Below are positions 18,197 to 26,595 of a stretch of DNA of 41,027 nucleotides, in pieces. The position numbers and the translations under genes are program-made. The DNA is from an uncultured Lachnospiraceae bacterium. GTDB taxonomy: Bacteria; Bacillota; Clostridia; Lachnospirales; Lachnospiraceae. The DNA lies in contig CAMWHY010000008.1 of the NCBI GenBank assembly GCA_947174185.1, positions 1 to 41,027 on the forward strand, read 5' to 3'. Each line of letters begins with the position of its first letter. The stretch's first letter is position 1. The notes below the pieces were generated by a model. That model saw only the letters and a list, made by a program, of their open reading frames with translations. It had not been told where the DNA came from and made no database searches.

Positions 18197-19525
18197 TTGG
18201 ACCAAACCGAATGGATACAACTTATTATCATTATCTTTCTGTTAATTCTGTCGGGCTTTTTTTCTTCAGCAGAAACCGCATTCTCCACAGTCAATCAGAT
18301 ACGGCTGCAGAATCTCGCTGATGAAGGCAACAAAAAAGCCGCACTGGTATTAAAGATCCTATCGGTATACAGCAAGATGCTCAGCACGATCCTGATCGGT
18401 AATAACATCGTCAATATCGCTTCCTCTTCTATTGCCACCATCTTTGCCACAAATGTTTTCGGCAGCTGGGCAATCGGTATCGCCACAGGCACTTTGACTA
18501 TATTTGTTCTTTTATTCGGTGAAATCATCCCAAAAACCTGGGCAAAATTAAATAACGAAAAACTTACCCTTGCCTATGCACCTGTCATCCACGGTCTATG
18601 CGTGCTATTAACGCCGGTCATTTTTGTGGTTGATAAGCTATCCAATGCTATCCTGCGCATCCTCGGCATCGATCCGAACCGGAAAGTCATCAGCATTACA
18701 GAAAGTGAACTGCTCTCCTATGTTGATGCGAGTCACGAAGAGGGTGTCATTGAATCCGAAGAAAAGGAAATGATCTATAATTTATTTGACTTTTCAGACT
18801 CCGTGGCAAAGGATATCATGATCCCAAGGATCGATATGGTAGAAATCGATGTCCACGCTTCCTATGAAGAGCTTCTGGATGCATTCCGAAAAAGCATGTA
18901 TACAAGAATCCCTGTCTATGAAAATACTCCGGATCACATTATTGGCGTCGTCAATATCAAGGATCTGATCCTCATCGACGACATGGATAAATTTAAGATC
19001 AGAAAAGTGATACGCGACGTATATTATACATATGAATACAAGAAAATACCTGACCTCCTGAACGAGATGCGTGAAAAGACCGCCGGAATCTCCATTGTGC
19101 TCAATGAATATGGCGCAGCAGAAGGTATGATCACCATGGAAGATCTTCTGGAAGAAATCGTCGGTGAGATCCGTGATGAGTATGATGAAGATGAGAAAGA
19201 ACTTTTGCAGTGCGTCGGAGATCATGAGTACCTGATCGAGGGCAGCATGAAACTGGACGATATCAACAATCAACTTCAGACCGAGCTGAACAGCGATGAC
19301 TACGACTCCATCGGCGGCATCGTCATAGAACATCTGGACGACCGTCTGCCTACTGTCGGCGAGGAAGTCATCTTGGAAGACGGCACCAGACTGCGCGTCG
19401 AAAGCTTTGAAAACAACCGCATCCAATCCGTAAGGATGTTTCTTCCCAAACTAAATGGGGATACGGAAACAGAAAACGACAATAAGAATGATAAAGATGC
19501 CTCCAACGAAGAGACTCCACAATAA
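18197..19525 (+). CDS. CNNM/CorC-type membrane protein with CBS pair (hemolysin C family)
   Basis: A membrane protein of the CNNM (DUF21) family, linked to divalent cation transport such as magnesium efflux in studied bacteria. It is often annotated as hemolysin. The N-terminal CNNM domain has an opening helix with LSGFFSSAETAF, then further helices and FGEIIPKTWAK. It is followed by a CBS domain pair (about residues 195-310, with DIMIPRIDMV and GVVNIKDL) and a CorC/HlyC C-terminal domain ending near ESFENNRIQSVRMF. Chosen start: TTG at 18197 with AAAGGGGTGA suitably placed. A TTG 13 codons upstream lacks this. An acidic, charged tail follows. It is convergent with sigH and shares its terminator. 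Confidence 0.9.
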   Translation: MDQTEWIQLIIIIFLLILSGFFSSAETAFSTVNQIRLQNLADEGNKKAALVLKILSVYSKMLSTILIGNNIVNIASSSIATIFATNVFGSWAIGIATGTLTIFVLLFGEIIPKTWAKLNNEKLTLAYAPVIHGLCVLLTPVIFVVDKLSNAILRILGIDPNRKVISITESELLSYVDASHEEGVIESEEKEMIYNLFDFSDSVAKDIMIPRIDMVEIDVHASYEELLDAFRKSMYTRIPVYENTPDHIIGVVNIKDLILIDDMDKFKIRKVIRDVYYTYEYKKIPDLLNEMREKTAGISIVLNEYGAAEGMITMEDLLEEIVGEIRDEYDEDEKELLQCVGDHEYLIEGSMKLDDINNQLQTELNSDDYDSIGGIVIEHLDDRLPTVGEEVILEDGTRLRVESFENNRIQSVRMFLPKLNGDTETENDNKNDKDASNEETPQ

Positions 19526-19527
19526 AG

Positions 19528-19567
19528 AAAAAGGACTTGGTACTTATAAATTGCCAAGTCCTTTTTT
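19528..19567. terminator. Bidirectional terminator overlapping the end of sigH
   Basis: A perfect 13-bp stem, AAAAAGGACTTGG against CCAAGTCCTTTTT, has a 13-base loop. The sigH stop codon (19544-19546) lies within the loop, and the right arm encodes the last sigH residues KKGLG. It serves both the plus-strand CBS gene and sigH. Confidence 0.85.
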
Positions 19568-20173
19568 AATTTTATTTTTTACTCTCTGCAAGGCATTATC
19601 CGTAGATTTTTCATCCCTGCCGAGTATTTTCGCAATCTCAATATAATTCAGCCCCACCATGCAGAGATCACAAACCTGTCGTTCCAGCGGACTCAATTCC
19701 TCATTGATGAGCTTTTCTATCCGTTCCACATTTTCCCGGGATATCATACGTTCTTCCGGATTTTTTTCCAACGGGGCCTCCAACGCATTGATTAACTGCA
19801 TCTCCTCCCCCGCCCCGTCATCCATCTGCGCCGAAGCATAGAGAGAAATATAATGATTTAATGGAAAATGCTTTTTCCGGTCAGCCGCCTGGATCGCAGT
19901 ATACATCTGCCTGGAAATACAGACATCCGCAAAGGTAAAAAAACTGGCATCCCGTCCCGCATCATAATCCCTGACAGCTTTAAACAGACCGATCATCCCT
20001 TCCTGAATAATATCTTCATTGTCCCCGCCCAGGATATACATCCGCTGTGCCTTTTTCCGGACAAGCGCCTTATATTTTTCTATGATATATTCCATGATCT
20101 CCGCTTCACCGTCCCTGATACGGGTGATCAATTCTTCATCTGTCTGATTTTCATAGATTCTGATATCCCTCAT
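19544..20173 (-). CDS. sigH: RNA polymerase sporulation/transition-state sigma factor SigH
   Basis: Sigma-H (Spo0H) directs transition-phase and early sporulation transcription in Bacillota. The 209-residue product has sigma-70 region 2 (EYIIEKYKALVRKKAQRMY, then GGDNEDIIQEGMIGLFKAVRDYD and FFTFADVCISRQM) and region 4 with the helix-turn-helix LNYIEIAKILGRDEKSTDNALQR, each read as a separate block. The ATG at 20173 gives the usual family length. A GTG five codons upstream is the alternative, and neither has a strong ribosome binding site. The position after rlmB in an ispF-cysS-mrnC-rlmB-sigH block is the normal clostridial order. Its last codons form part of a terminator stem. Confidence 0.94.
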   Translation of the reverse strand: MRDIRIYENQTDEELITRIRDGEAEIMEYIIEKYKALVRKKAQRMYILGGDNEDIIQEGMIGLFKAVRDYDAGRDASFFTFADVCISRQMYTAIQAADRKKHFPLNHYISLYASAQMDDGAGEEMQLINALEAPLEKNPEERMISRENVERIEKLINEELSPLERQVCDLCMVGLNYIEIAKILGRDEKSTDNALQRVKNKIKKGLGNL

Positions 20174-20209
20174 GCTAACATACCACACTCCATATCGCAG
20201 TCTGCCTCT

Positions 20210-20950
20210 CTACTCCATTCTCTGCCTTACGATCTCATACGCAAGCACGCCAGCCGCTACAGACGCATTTAAAGAATCGATCTTTCCCTTCATGGGAATC
20301 GCAGCACGGAAATCACATTTTTCCTTTACCAGACGGCTGACCCCTTCTCCTTCACTGCCGATCACCAGACCAATCGACCCCTTCAGATCCAGCCGGTACA
20401 TGATCTCTCCATCCATATCCGCGCAGATAAACCACATCCCTTTCTTTTTTAACTGCTCAATCGTGGTTGAAAGATTCGTTACCTTAGCTACTTTTATATA
20501 ATTCAGCGCCCCCGCCGATGTCCTTGCCACCGTAGCAGTCAATCCCACCGCGCGGTTTTTCGGGATAATGACGCCGTGGGCTCCCGCCTGATGAGCCGTT
20601 CTGATGATTGCTCCAAGATTGTGCGGATCCTCTATTCCGTCCAGCAGAAAAAGAAAGGGGGATTCTCCTCTGTCCTCCGCTTCCTTGAAAAGATCCTCCA
20701 CCTCCGCATAATCATAAGCCGCCGCATATGCGATCACACCCTGATGTTTCCCTGTCTGCGACATCTGATCGAGACGTTCCTTCGGGACAAACTTGATCAG
20801 GGAATCATGCTTTTTCGCTTCCCGTTTGATCGTCATCACCGGTCCATCCTGACAACCGTCCAGAATAAATATCTTATCAATGGTTTTTCCGGACCGATAT
20901 GCCTCTATGACGGCATTTCTTCCCTCGATCATCATCTCTGTATATCCCAT
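20210..20950 (-). CDS. rlmB: 23S rRNA (guanosine-2'-O)-methyltransferase RlmB (SpoU family)
   Basis: Methylates the ribose of G2251 in 23S rRNA. It has an N-terminal L30e-like RNA-binding domain (about 1-80), then the knotted SPOUT methyltransferase domain. The three family motifs are visible: DPHNLGAIIRTA near residue 112, LVIGSEGEG near 198, and IPMKGKIDSLNASVA near 220. The product is 246 residues, which is standard. It starts one base after the mrnC stop codon region and is very probably co-transcribed with it. An internal ATG pair at codons 6-7 is an alternative start that better matches the family beginning (IEGRNAV). Confidence 0.95.
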   Translation of the reverse strand: MGYTEMMIEGRNAVIEAYRSGKTIDKIFILDGCQDGPVMTIKREAKKHDSLIKFVPKERLDQMSQTGKHQGVIAYAAAYDYAEVEDLFKEAEDRGESPFLFLLDGIEDPHNLGAIIRTAHQAGAHGVIIPKNRAVGLTATVARTSAGALNYIKVAKVTNLSTTIEQLKKKGMWFICADMDGEIMYRLDLKGSIGLVIGSEGEGVSRLVKEKCDFRAAIPMKGKIDSLNASVAAGVLAYEIVRQRME

Positions 20951-20951
20951 G

Positions 20952-21434
20952 TCATCTACACCTTCCTATCTCCCCGTCGTCTTCCACATCCTGCTGCATT
21001 CCCCACAGACCGGTACGCTCCCATCCCCGCTTGACCAGTTCCAGCACCCGTTCCATATCTTTCTTCAGATAAAGATATCCGATGACTGCCTCCATTCCGG
21101 TAGCCTTCCGGTAATCTCCCAAACTTGCGTTCTTTGGAACCGTGTGTGATTTTGCGTTTCTGCCTCTGCGGTATACATCCTTTTCTTCCTCCGTCAAATC
21201 CTCCAGCACCGCCATGATCAGATCAGCCTGGGTCTTAGCTTTCACATAATCCGTTGCCTTTTTATGCAATTTTCTCACCGGACAGTTCCTCTGCTCCACC
21301 AGGATCGTACGGACAATAAGTTCATAAACACAATCTCCCATGTAAGCGAGCACTAAAGGGGAGTAGGAATTCAGTTCCTGCTCCCCCAGTTGAAACTTCT
21401 CTTTCATCTGTTGTAATATATTTTCTTCCGGCAT
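20952..21434 (-). CDS. mrnC: Mini-ribonuclease 3 (MrnC)
   Basis: An RNase III-like enzyme without the double-strand RNA-binding domain, which in Bacillus matures 23S rRNA ends. The 160-residue product has the catalytic motif YSPLVLAYMGDCVYEL, with Asp34 and Glu38 as expected metal-binding residues. It also has the basic stretch RRGRNAKSHTVPKNASLGDYRKATGMEAVIGYLYL later in the chain, here described as two blocks around 105-140. The second acidic site is in TGMEAVIGYLY. It lies between cysS and rlmB, the conserved neighbourhood for this gene in Bacillota. A short proline/tryptophan-containing tail beyond the catalytic fold is slightly long, but nothing looks broken. Confidence 0.94.
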   Translation of the reverse strand: MPEENILQQMKEKFQLGEQELNSYSPLVLAYMGDCVYELIVRTILVEQRNCPVRKLHKKATDYVKAKTQADLIMAVLEDLTEEEKDVYRRGRNAKSHTVPKNASLGDYRKATGMEAVIGYLYLKKDMERVLELVKRGWERTGLWGMQQDVEDDGEIGRCR

Positions 21435-21507
21435 TTCTCATCTCCATAGGCATCTTATCTTTCCCGTATGGCGCCTATTTCTGCCGCCCATACCCGAAGT
21501 CAGTCTT

Positions 21508-22917
21508 TTAAGCTTTATGCCACTTCACTCCTTCTCTGGTATCTTCCAGAACGATGCCTTTCTCCAATAACTCTGCCCTGATTGCATCTGCCTTCACAAA
21601 ATCTTTTTCTTTCTTGGCAGCCTTACGTTCTTCAATCTTCGCAAGCACATAGCTTTCCAATTCCGCATCCACCGCATTGTCTGCCTGCAGCTTCTTTGCG
21701 GCAGTCAAAAGATCCAAAGACAACACCCTGTCAAAATCTTCTGCCAGCAGCCGTTTTGTCTGATCGGAAATATCCGACTTCAGCATATCATATACCACCG
21801 TCAGCGCCATGGACGTATTCAGATCATCGGACAACGCGTCATTAAATTTTTCCCGGAATTTCTGAAATGCCTCCTCATCCTTTTCCCCGTCCTCCGACAG
21901 TTCCGCAATCTTCTTCACCAGCTTCGTATAAGCTGCCGTGATATTATCCAATACCTCATAGGAAAACTCCAGCGGCTTCCGATAATGTGATTGAAGACAG
22001 AACATTCTGTACTCAAGCGGCAAATATCCCTTTTCCTCCAGCAGGGAAACCGTCAGAAATTCCCCCTTGGATTTGCTCATCTTTCCATCCTTATCGATCA
22101 AATGGTGCACATGAAACCAGTAATTACACCACTTATGTCCCAGATAAGATTCACTCTGCGCCACCTCATTGGTATGGTGCGGGAAGATATTATCCACGCC
22201 GCCGCAGTGAATATCCATATATTCACCCAGATGCTTCATGCTGATGCAGGAACATTCAATATGCCATCCCGGGTAACCATAACCCCAGGGGCTTTCCCAC
22301 TTCAATTCCTGATCATCAAATTTGGACTTTGTAAACCACAGTACAAAATCGCTCTTGTTTCTTTTATTCGTATCTTCCTGTACATCGTCACGCACGCCTA
22401 CCATCAACTCTTTTTCATTCTGATTGGAAAAGATATAATAATCCTTTAACTTAGAAGTATCAAAGTAAACGTTATCTCCGGCAATATACGCATAATCCTT
22501 TTCCAAAAGAACTGTGATCATATGAATAAACTCGTCGATACAATTTGTCGCAGGTTCTACCACATCCGGTGTCTTAATATTTAATTTTGCACAATCGTCA
22601 AAAAAGGCATCTGTATAAAATTTTGCAATCTCCATAACCGTCTTTTTTTCACGCTTTGCACCCTTTAACATCTTATCCTCTCCGGTATCCGCATCCGAAG
22701 AAAGATGCCCTACATCTGTGATATTCATGACACGCTTCACATCATATCCGGCGTAACGCAGTGCCTTTTCCAGAATATCTTCCATAATATAGCTTCTCAG
22801 ATTGCCAATATGCGCATAATGATAGACGGTGGGACCACAGGTATACATTGCCACCTTCCCTTCCACATTTGGCACAAATTCTTCCACCTGCCGGGTTAAT
22901 GTATTATAAATCTTCAT
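21508..22917 (-). CDS. cysS: Cysteinyl-tRNA synthetase
   Basis: Charges tRNA-Cys with cysteine; class I synthetase. The 469-residue product shows the zinc-ligand segment YTCGPTVY (Cys27) and the HIGH-like HIGN at 36-39. Further zinc ligands are WHIECSCIS and HTNEVAQSE in the middle, and the KMSKS loop is present as DGKMSKSKGEF near residue 270. The C-terminal DALR-like helical anticodon-binding region follows, ending EDTREGVKWHKA. No frameshift or missing motif. It is transcribed together with ispF upstream (42 bases) and mrnC downstream (73 bases). Confidence 0.97.
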   Translation of the reverse strand: MKIYNTLTRQVEEFVPNVEGKVAMYTCGPTVYHYAHIGNLRSYIMEDILEKALRYAGYDVKRVMNITDVGHLSSDADTGEDKMLKGAKREKKTVMEIAKFYTDAFFDDCAKLNIKTPDVVEPATNCIDEFIHMITVLLEKDYAYIAGDNVYFDTSKLKDYYIFSNQNEKELMVGVRDDVQEDTNKRNKSDFVLWFTKSKFDDQELKWESPWGYGYPGWHIECSCISMKHLGEYMDIHCGGVDNIFPHHTNEVAQSESYLGHKWCNYWFHVHHLIDKDGKMSKSKGEFLTVSLLEEKGYLPLEYRMFCLQSHYRKPLEFSYEVLDNITAAYTKLVKKIAELSEDGEKDEEAFQKFREKFNDALSDDLNTSMALTVVYDMLKSDISDQTKRLLAEDFDRVLSLDLLTAAKKLQADNAVDAELESYVLAKIEERKAAKKEKDFVKADAIRAELLEKGIVLEDTREGVKWHKA

Positions 22918-22959
22918 TGATCCTTATTCCTTTCCAAGATATAAACCTATATACTCCGC

Positions 22960-23523
22960 TTATATTTTCGGGCATCCACCGCACCCTGCGCAGCCACGGG
23001 ACGCATCGTTATCTTCCGCATCACAGACAATGCGCTGTGCATATATCTCTCTGGGAGTATTTAACATACAAATCGCCTGCGCCGAGATTCCTTCCTTCTG
23101 ACCGGTAAATCCCAATCCTTCTTCTGTCGTAGCTTTTACATTGATCTGGGAAATATCGATCTGCAGAACATCTGCAATATTGGTACGCATTTGATCTATA
23201 TAAGGGCGCATTTTCGGTGCCTGTGCAATAATCGTAGCATCAATATTTTCGATCATAAAGCAGTGTTCTTCCAGCAGCTTTCCTACATCCGCCAAAAGCT
23301 TCAGACTGGATACCCCTTTATACTTTTCATCCGTATCCGGAAAATGCAGCCCGATATCCCCTAACGCCGCCGCACCAAGAAGCGCATCCATAACTGCATG
23401 AAGAAGGACATCTGCATCCGAATGACCAAGCAGTCCCTCCTCATAGGGAATCTTCACACCGCCTAAGATCAGGTCCCTGTCTTTTACTAATCTATGGACA
23501 TCATATCCCATTCCGATACGCAT
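22960..23523 (-). CDS. ispF: 2-C-methyl-D-erythritol 2,4-cyclodiphosphate synthase with cysteine-rich tail
   Basis: IspF makes the cyclic diphosphate intermediate in the MEP isoprenoid pathway. The metal ligands are present: Asp8 and His10 in GYDVHRL, and His42 in [26 protein letters not shown] at 33-38 and EGLGFTG near 135-141 complete the active site. Typical proteins end near residue 157. This one is 187 residues long and has an added tail (about 156-187) ending [11 protein letters not shown], with cysteines at 178, 181 and 184 in a CxxCxxC pattern, plus Cys167. The tail is in the same open frame, with no sign of frameshift. It leads the operon with cysS, mrnC, rlmB and sigH. The function of the tail is unknown. 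Confidence 0.93.
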   Translation of the reverse strand: MRIGMGYDVHRLVKDRDLILGGVKIPYEEGLLGHSDADVLLHAVMDALLGAAALGDIGLHFPDTDEKYKGVSSLKLLADVGKLLEEHCFMIENIDATIIAQAPKMRPYIDQMRTNIADVLQIDISQINVKATTEEGLGFTGQKEGISAQAICMLNTPREIYAQRIVCDAEDNDASRGCAGCGGCPKI

Positions 23524-23590
23524 AGCTCACTCCATCCTTTACGTCGCAGCTCTGCTGTGACCCAAATCCCGGCAAAAATGTCTTTTTACG

Positions 23591-24406
23591 CTATTTTTGC
23601 AATACCTCGCCCAGCTCCATTGCCGCCTGCAGCGCTGCCCTCAGATAATCTTCGATTTCCTGAATAGAACTGGTCTGCCTCTCTGCCAGACCGTTGGCGT
23701 CCGTGATCGAAGTCGTAATTTCATTCAGATCCGCAAAAATTGACTGTAACGCCGTATTGATCTCCACTGCAGAAGTACCGCTGGCAGTCGCCATCTCGCC
23801 CATCTCCTTGGCAACTACGGTAAATCCTCTGCCCGCCTCTCCGCTTCTGGCTGCCTCAATGGAAGCATTCAACGCTAATATCTTCGATTTAGAAGCATTG
23901 GCCTTGATCTTTGACACTACTGTAGAGGTATTCTCTACGCCCTTACTAATGCTCCCTGTCTTCTCCTGCATACTCTGCAGCTTGTCAAACAGATTTTCAA
24001 AATGAATCGTCATCATATCTATCGCATTATTGATCTGATCTATGGCATCCATAAAAATCTCTGCTTTTTCCATTGCAAGATCATTATCATTTTTTGCATA
24101 GGTTGTCACGATACAGCCGACTACCGTGCCATCCTCCTCCACCGGAACATATGTGATCTCATACTTCTTTCCGGTTTCATCAATTCCATCATCACAAACA
24201 GACTCCCCGGTACGAAGTACCTTTTCCAGCATTTCTGTTTCAGTTGTCGCACCGTCTCCCACGCTGTGTTTCGGCTCGATACCGATTGCATCGCAAAAAA
24301 CCAATGTATGACTTTCATCAAACACCTCCAGAAGCATCTCCTGCTGTCTTAACATATAACGCGTTTTTTGTAATACATCCACTGTCTGTTCTAACTTTTT
24401 CTGCAT
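23591..24406 (-). CDS. Soluble methyl-accepting chemotaxis-type signalling protein
   Basis: A cytoplasmic chemoreceptor-like protein of 271 residues with no membrane helix. Residues about 1-105 form an N-terminal coiled region and a small PAS/GAF-like sensor domain (LLEVFDESHTLVFCDAIG, ITYVPVEEDGTVVGCIVTTY). After this comes a short MCP signalling domain. Its hairpin tip is recognisable at about 175-205 (SKILALNASIEAARSGEAGRGF, with EMGEMA following). This is the part that contacts CheW and CheA in known receptors. The signalling domain is much shorter than in classical receptors, and no HAMP domain is present. It could regulate chemotaxis or another CheA-type pathway. It is monocistronic with its own promoter and a palindromic operator upstream. 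Confidence 0.85.
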   Translation of the reverse strand: MQKKLEQTVDVLQKTRYMLRQQEMLLEVFDESHTLVFCDAIGIEPKHSVGDGATTETEMLEKVLRTGESVCDDGIDETGKKYEITYVPVEEDGTVVGCIVTTYAKNDNDLAMEKAEIFMDAIDQINNAIDMMTIHFENLFDKLQSMQEKTGSISKGVENTSTVVSKIKANASKSKILALNASIEAARSGEAGRGFTVVAKEMGEMATASGTSAVEINTALQSIFADLNEITTSITDANGLAERQTSSIQEIEDYLRAALQAAMELGEVLQK

Positions 24407-24475
24407 AAACTCAATGTTCCTTTCTTCCTCAAGTCTCTGATGTTACAAGGTTTTCTCCATTTCACAGCTTATCAT

Positions 24476-24504
24476 ATTATAACATTAATATAGTTTAATG
24501 TTAA
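24476..24504 (-). promoter_or_regulatory. Promoter with embedded palindromic operator before the soluble chemoreceptor gene
   Basis: TTAACA (24504-24499) and TATAAT (24481-24476) are separated by 17 bases on the minus strand, a near-ideal sigma-A promoter. A perfect inverted repeat, TAACATTAA-n6-TTAATGTTA (24480-24503), spans the spacer and touches both elements. A dimeric DNA-binding protein at this site would directly control the promoter. Confidence 0.65.
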
Positions 24505-24533
24505 GCAAAATATAGTATTTATCCTCTTTACAG

Positions 24534-25232
24534 TCACATACTCCTTGTATGACGGTCACCATGAAGTATCCTTCCGGTATTCGTCTGATTAAGCTCAACG
24601 ATTTTTCCATGACGATTATAATAAGTCAATAAAGTGGAATTGCGAGCCGGCTGAATGGTATGATTTTTTGTCAGGATATCTACAACACCTTTCGTATCAT
24701 GCCGTGCGATCAGCTCCTTGATCAATGCATCTTTGTCCATCTGCGCATCTTCCCCGGCGGATGCCGCAGCGGATGTGCTTTTGACCGGCTCTGTTCCAAA
24801 ATTGTCCGCAGTCTGAACCCTTGGGTGTTCTTCATCTGTTTTTTGTGTCTGTTCTGCTTTTCCGTCATCTCCATACCAGATGAAATTAAAAATTCCAACA
24901 AAAAAATTTTTTACTCCATTTAGAATACTACGAAACAGATCTTCCCCTGCCTGCCCCTCCGCTTTGGAAGTATCTTTCATGACAGACGAGGTATCATTGA
25001 CGGAATGCGCTTTTGCAGAGACAGACTTTACATCTGCTGCTTTTTTATGACTCTCCCCGGCTTCCTTTATTTTCTTTTCATTCTCTTTATCATTCTGGTC
25101 CTTATGATCCCAGACGACCCCTTTTTCATCATATTGCAGTAAAAACGGGGGTGCATCCATGTCTGTTTTAGATGGTCTTACCGAATGATTTCTATAGGAA
25201 TTGATATTGTTATTATTTACGCCATTAACCAT
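24534..25232 (-). CDS. Hypothetical hydrophilic protein
   Basis: Not recognised. The 232-residue product starts MVNGVNNNNINSYRNHS, with GGAGG seven bases before the ATG at 25232, so the longer upstream reading is not used. It has no signal peptide or clear membrane helix, apart from one hydrophobic stretch (FRSILNGVKNFFVGIFNFIWYG, about residues 100-121). That stretch could be amphipathic or membrane-associated. The first half is rich in Lys, Asp, Ser and Ala and looks disordered. The last 60 residues (DALIKELIARHDTKGVVDIL and TLLTYYNRHGKIVELN) look folded. It lies between a chemoreceptor gene and the repeat-rich zinc-ribbon gene. Its N-terminal style resembles two other small orphans in this window (36342-36968, 40635-40919). 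Confidence 0.75.
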   Translation of the reverse strand: MVNGVNNNNINSYRNHSVRPSKTDMDAPPFLLQYDEKGVVWDHKDQNDKENEKKIKEAGESHKKAADVKSVSAKAHSVNDTSSVMKDTSKAEGQAGEDLFRSILNGVKNFFVGIFNFIWYGDDGKAEQTQKTDEEHPRVQTADNFGTEPVKSTSAAASAGEDAQMDKDALIKELIARHDTKGVVDILTKNHTIQPARNSTLLTYYNRHGKIVELNQTNTGRILHGDRHTRSM

Positions 25233-25325
25233 GGACAGCCTCCATACAATAAAGCCAAAGCAACACAATCAGTATAACAAATTTCCGACCAATATGCAAT
25301 GTAAACAGGTCATGCCGCCTGTAGC

Positions 25326-25359
25326 AAAAAAGGGAACCATCATCATGATCATTCCCTTT
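25326..25359 (-). terminator. Terminator after the zinc-ribbon repeat gene
   Basis: On the minus strand AAAGGGAA and TTCCCTTT pair around a 15-base loop and run into TTTTTT. It lies 45 bases after the stop at 25405. Confidence 0.75.
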
Positions 25360-25404
25360 CATTAAATACTCTGATTATTTACTCTGATAAAACTCCTTCA
25401 TCCA

Positions 25405-26556
25405 TTACTGCGTACGGGGTCCCAAAAGGGGATTGCCGGCTAGTAAGGGATTGGCTGCGCCAGGTCCTGTTGCAGGCTGCTGTGACATTCCATAACTTGG
25501 CTGGAAACTTTGCTGCTGCGGTGCCCCATAACTCGGCTGAAAGCTTTGCTGCTGCGGTGCTCCATAGCTCGGCTGGAAGCTCTGCTGCTGCAGTGCCCCA
25601 TAACTCGGCTGGAAACTCTGCTGCTGCGGCGCCCCATAACTCGGCTGGAAGCTTTGCTGCCGTGGCGCTCCCAATAACGGATTGGCAGCATATACAGCCG
25701 CATTCTGCTGGGGAGCATTATTGAACTGATGAGCCGGCGCTCCTAATAATGGATTCGGCGCATACGTTGGAGCATTAGACTGCGGACTCTCCATACTACC
25801 GTTCAGCGACGGCGATTCAAACATCGGTTCTGCCGGCTGTCCCATCGGTTGATTAAGCGACGGTGATTCGAATATCGGCTCTGCCGGCTGTCCCATCGGC
25901 TGATTGAGCGATGGTGATTCAAATATTGGCTCTGCCGGCTGTCCCATCGGCTGATTGAGCGACGGTGATTCAAACATCGGCGCTACTGCCGGCTGTCCCA
26001 TCGGCTGGTTGAGCGACGGTGATTCAAATATCGGTGCTGCTGCCGGCTGTCCCATCGGCTGATTCAATGACGGTGATTCAAACATCGGCGGTGTTGCCGG
26101 CTGTCCCATCGGCTGATTGAGCGACGGCGATTCAAATATCGGCTCTGCTGCCGGCTGTCCCATCGGCTGATTGAGCGACGGTGATTCAAACATCGGCGGT
26201 GTTGCCGGCTGTCCCATCGGCTGATTCAATGACGGTGATTCAAACATCGGTTCCTCACTCGGCATGACCGCTGGTTTCACTGTAGGTTGATTTAACGATG
26301 GCGATTCGAATAACGGCTGTTCTGTAGCTTCTTTTCTTGCCACAAAATCCAACTTAGGGGTATTCATTGCCGCAACCGGTTTTGCATTATATATGGAATT
26401 CAAACCGATTGAACCAAACGCATTACTCCTACCACTCTTTTTTGTATCTTTATGCATCTGCTTTACATATTTTTTGATATTATATTTACAACCCGGACAT
26501 GTTTTTGCAGTATCATCAACAATCCTCTTACAACCCGGGCACTCTAACATCGCCAT
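25405..26556 (-). CDS. Zinc-ribbon protein with long disordered tandem repeats
   Basis: A 383-residue protein starting at an ATG (26556) with GGAGG eight bases upstream; an earlier ATG abuts GAGGGG and is unlikely. The N-terminus is a small zinc ribbon, CPGC-x10-CPGC (Cys6, 9, 20, 23). It is followed by a basic patch and then almost entirely low-complexity sequence. Ten FESPSLN units of 17-18 residues come first, eight of them with NQPMGQPA. After these come NPLLGAP motifs, five 12-residue QQQSFQPSYGAP units, and a final NPLLAGNPLLGP. No membrane helix or signal peptide is present. Such proline/glutamine/aromatic-rich repeats suggest a flexible scaffold or phase-separating protein, but that is inference. 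It may be co-transcribed with the HPt and HD-GYP genes. Confidence 0.85.
   Translation of the reverse strand: MAMLECPGCKRIVDDTAKTCPGCKYNIKKYVKQMHKDTKKSGRSNAFGSIGLNSIYNAKPVAAMNTPKLDFVARKEATEQPLFESPSLNQPTVKPAVMPSEEPMFESPSLNQPMGQPATPPMFESPSLNQPMGQPAAEPIFESPSLNQPMGQPATPPMFESPSLNQPMGQPAAAPIFESPSLNQPMGQPAVAPMFESPSLNQPMGQPAEPIFESPSLNQPMGQPAEPIFESPSLNQPMGQPAEPMFESPSLNGSMESPQSNAPTYAPNPLLGAPAHQFNNAPQQNAAVYAANPLLGAPRQQSFQPSYGAPQQQSFQPSYGALQQQSFQPSYGAPQQQSFQPSYGAPQQQSFQPSYGMSQQPATGPGAANPLLAGNPLLGPRTQ
25489..25668 (-). repeat. Five 36-bp in-frame tandem repeats
   Basis: Five near-identical 36-base units encode QQQSFQPSYGAP variants in the C-terminal part of the zinc-ribbon protein. Differences are mainly at third codon positions, with one Ala-Pro to Ala-Leu change. 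Confidence 0.85.
25798..26313 (-). repeat. Ten 51-54-bp in-frame tandem repeats
   Basis: Ten units encode FESPSLN-type repeats of 17 or 18 residues. Eight central copies are nearly identical and the outer two are degenerate. The unit length varies by one codon (AEP, AAEP, TPP endings), so copy number is likely to vary between strains by slippage or recombination. Confidence 0.88.
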
Positions 26557-26595
26557 AGCTGTAACCTCCATCCCCTCATAATGATCATTAAACTC

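Noticed and set aside
25489-26313. Dense direct repeats that could suggest a CRISPR array
   Set aside because: Units are contiguous, in frame and encode clear peptide repeats, with no spacers.
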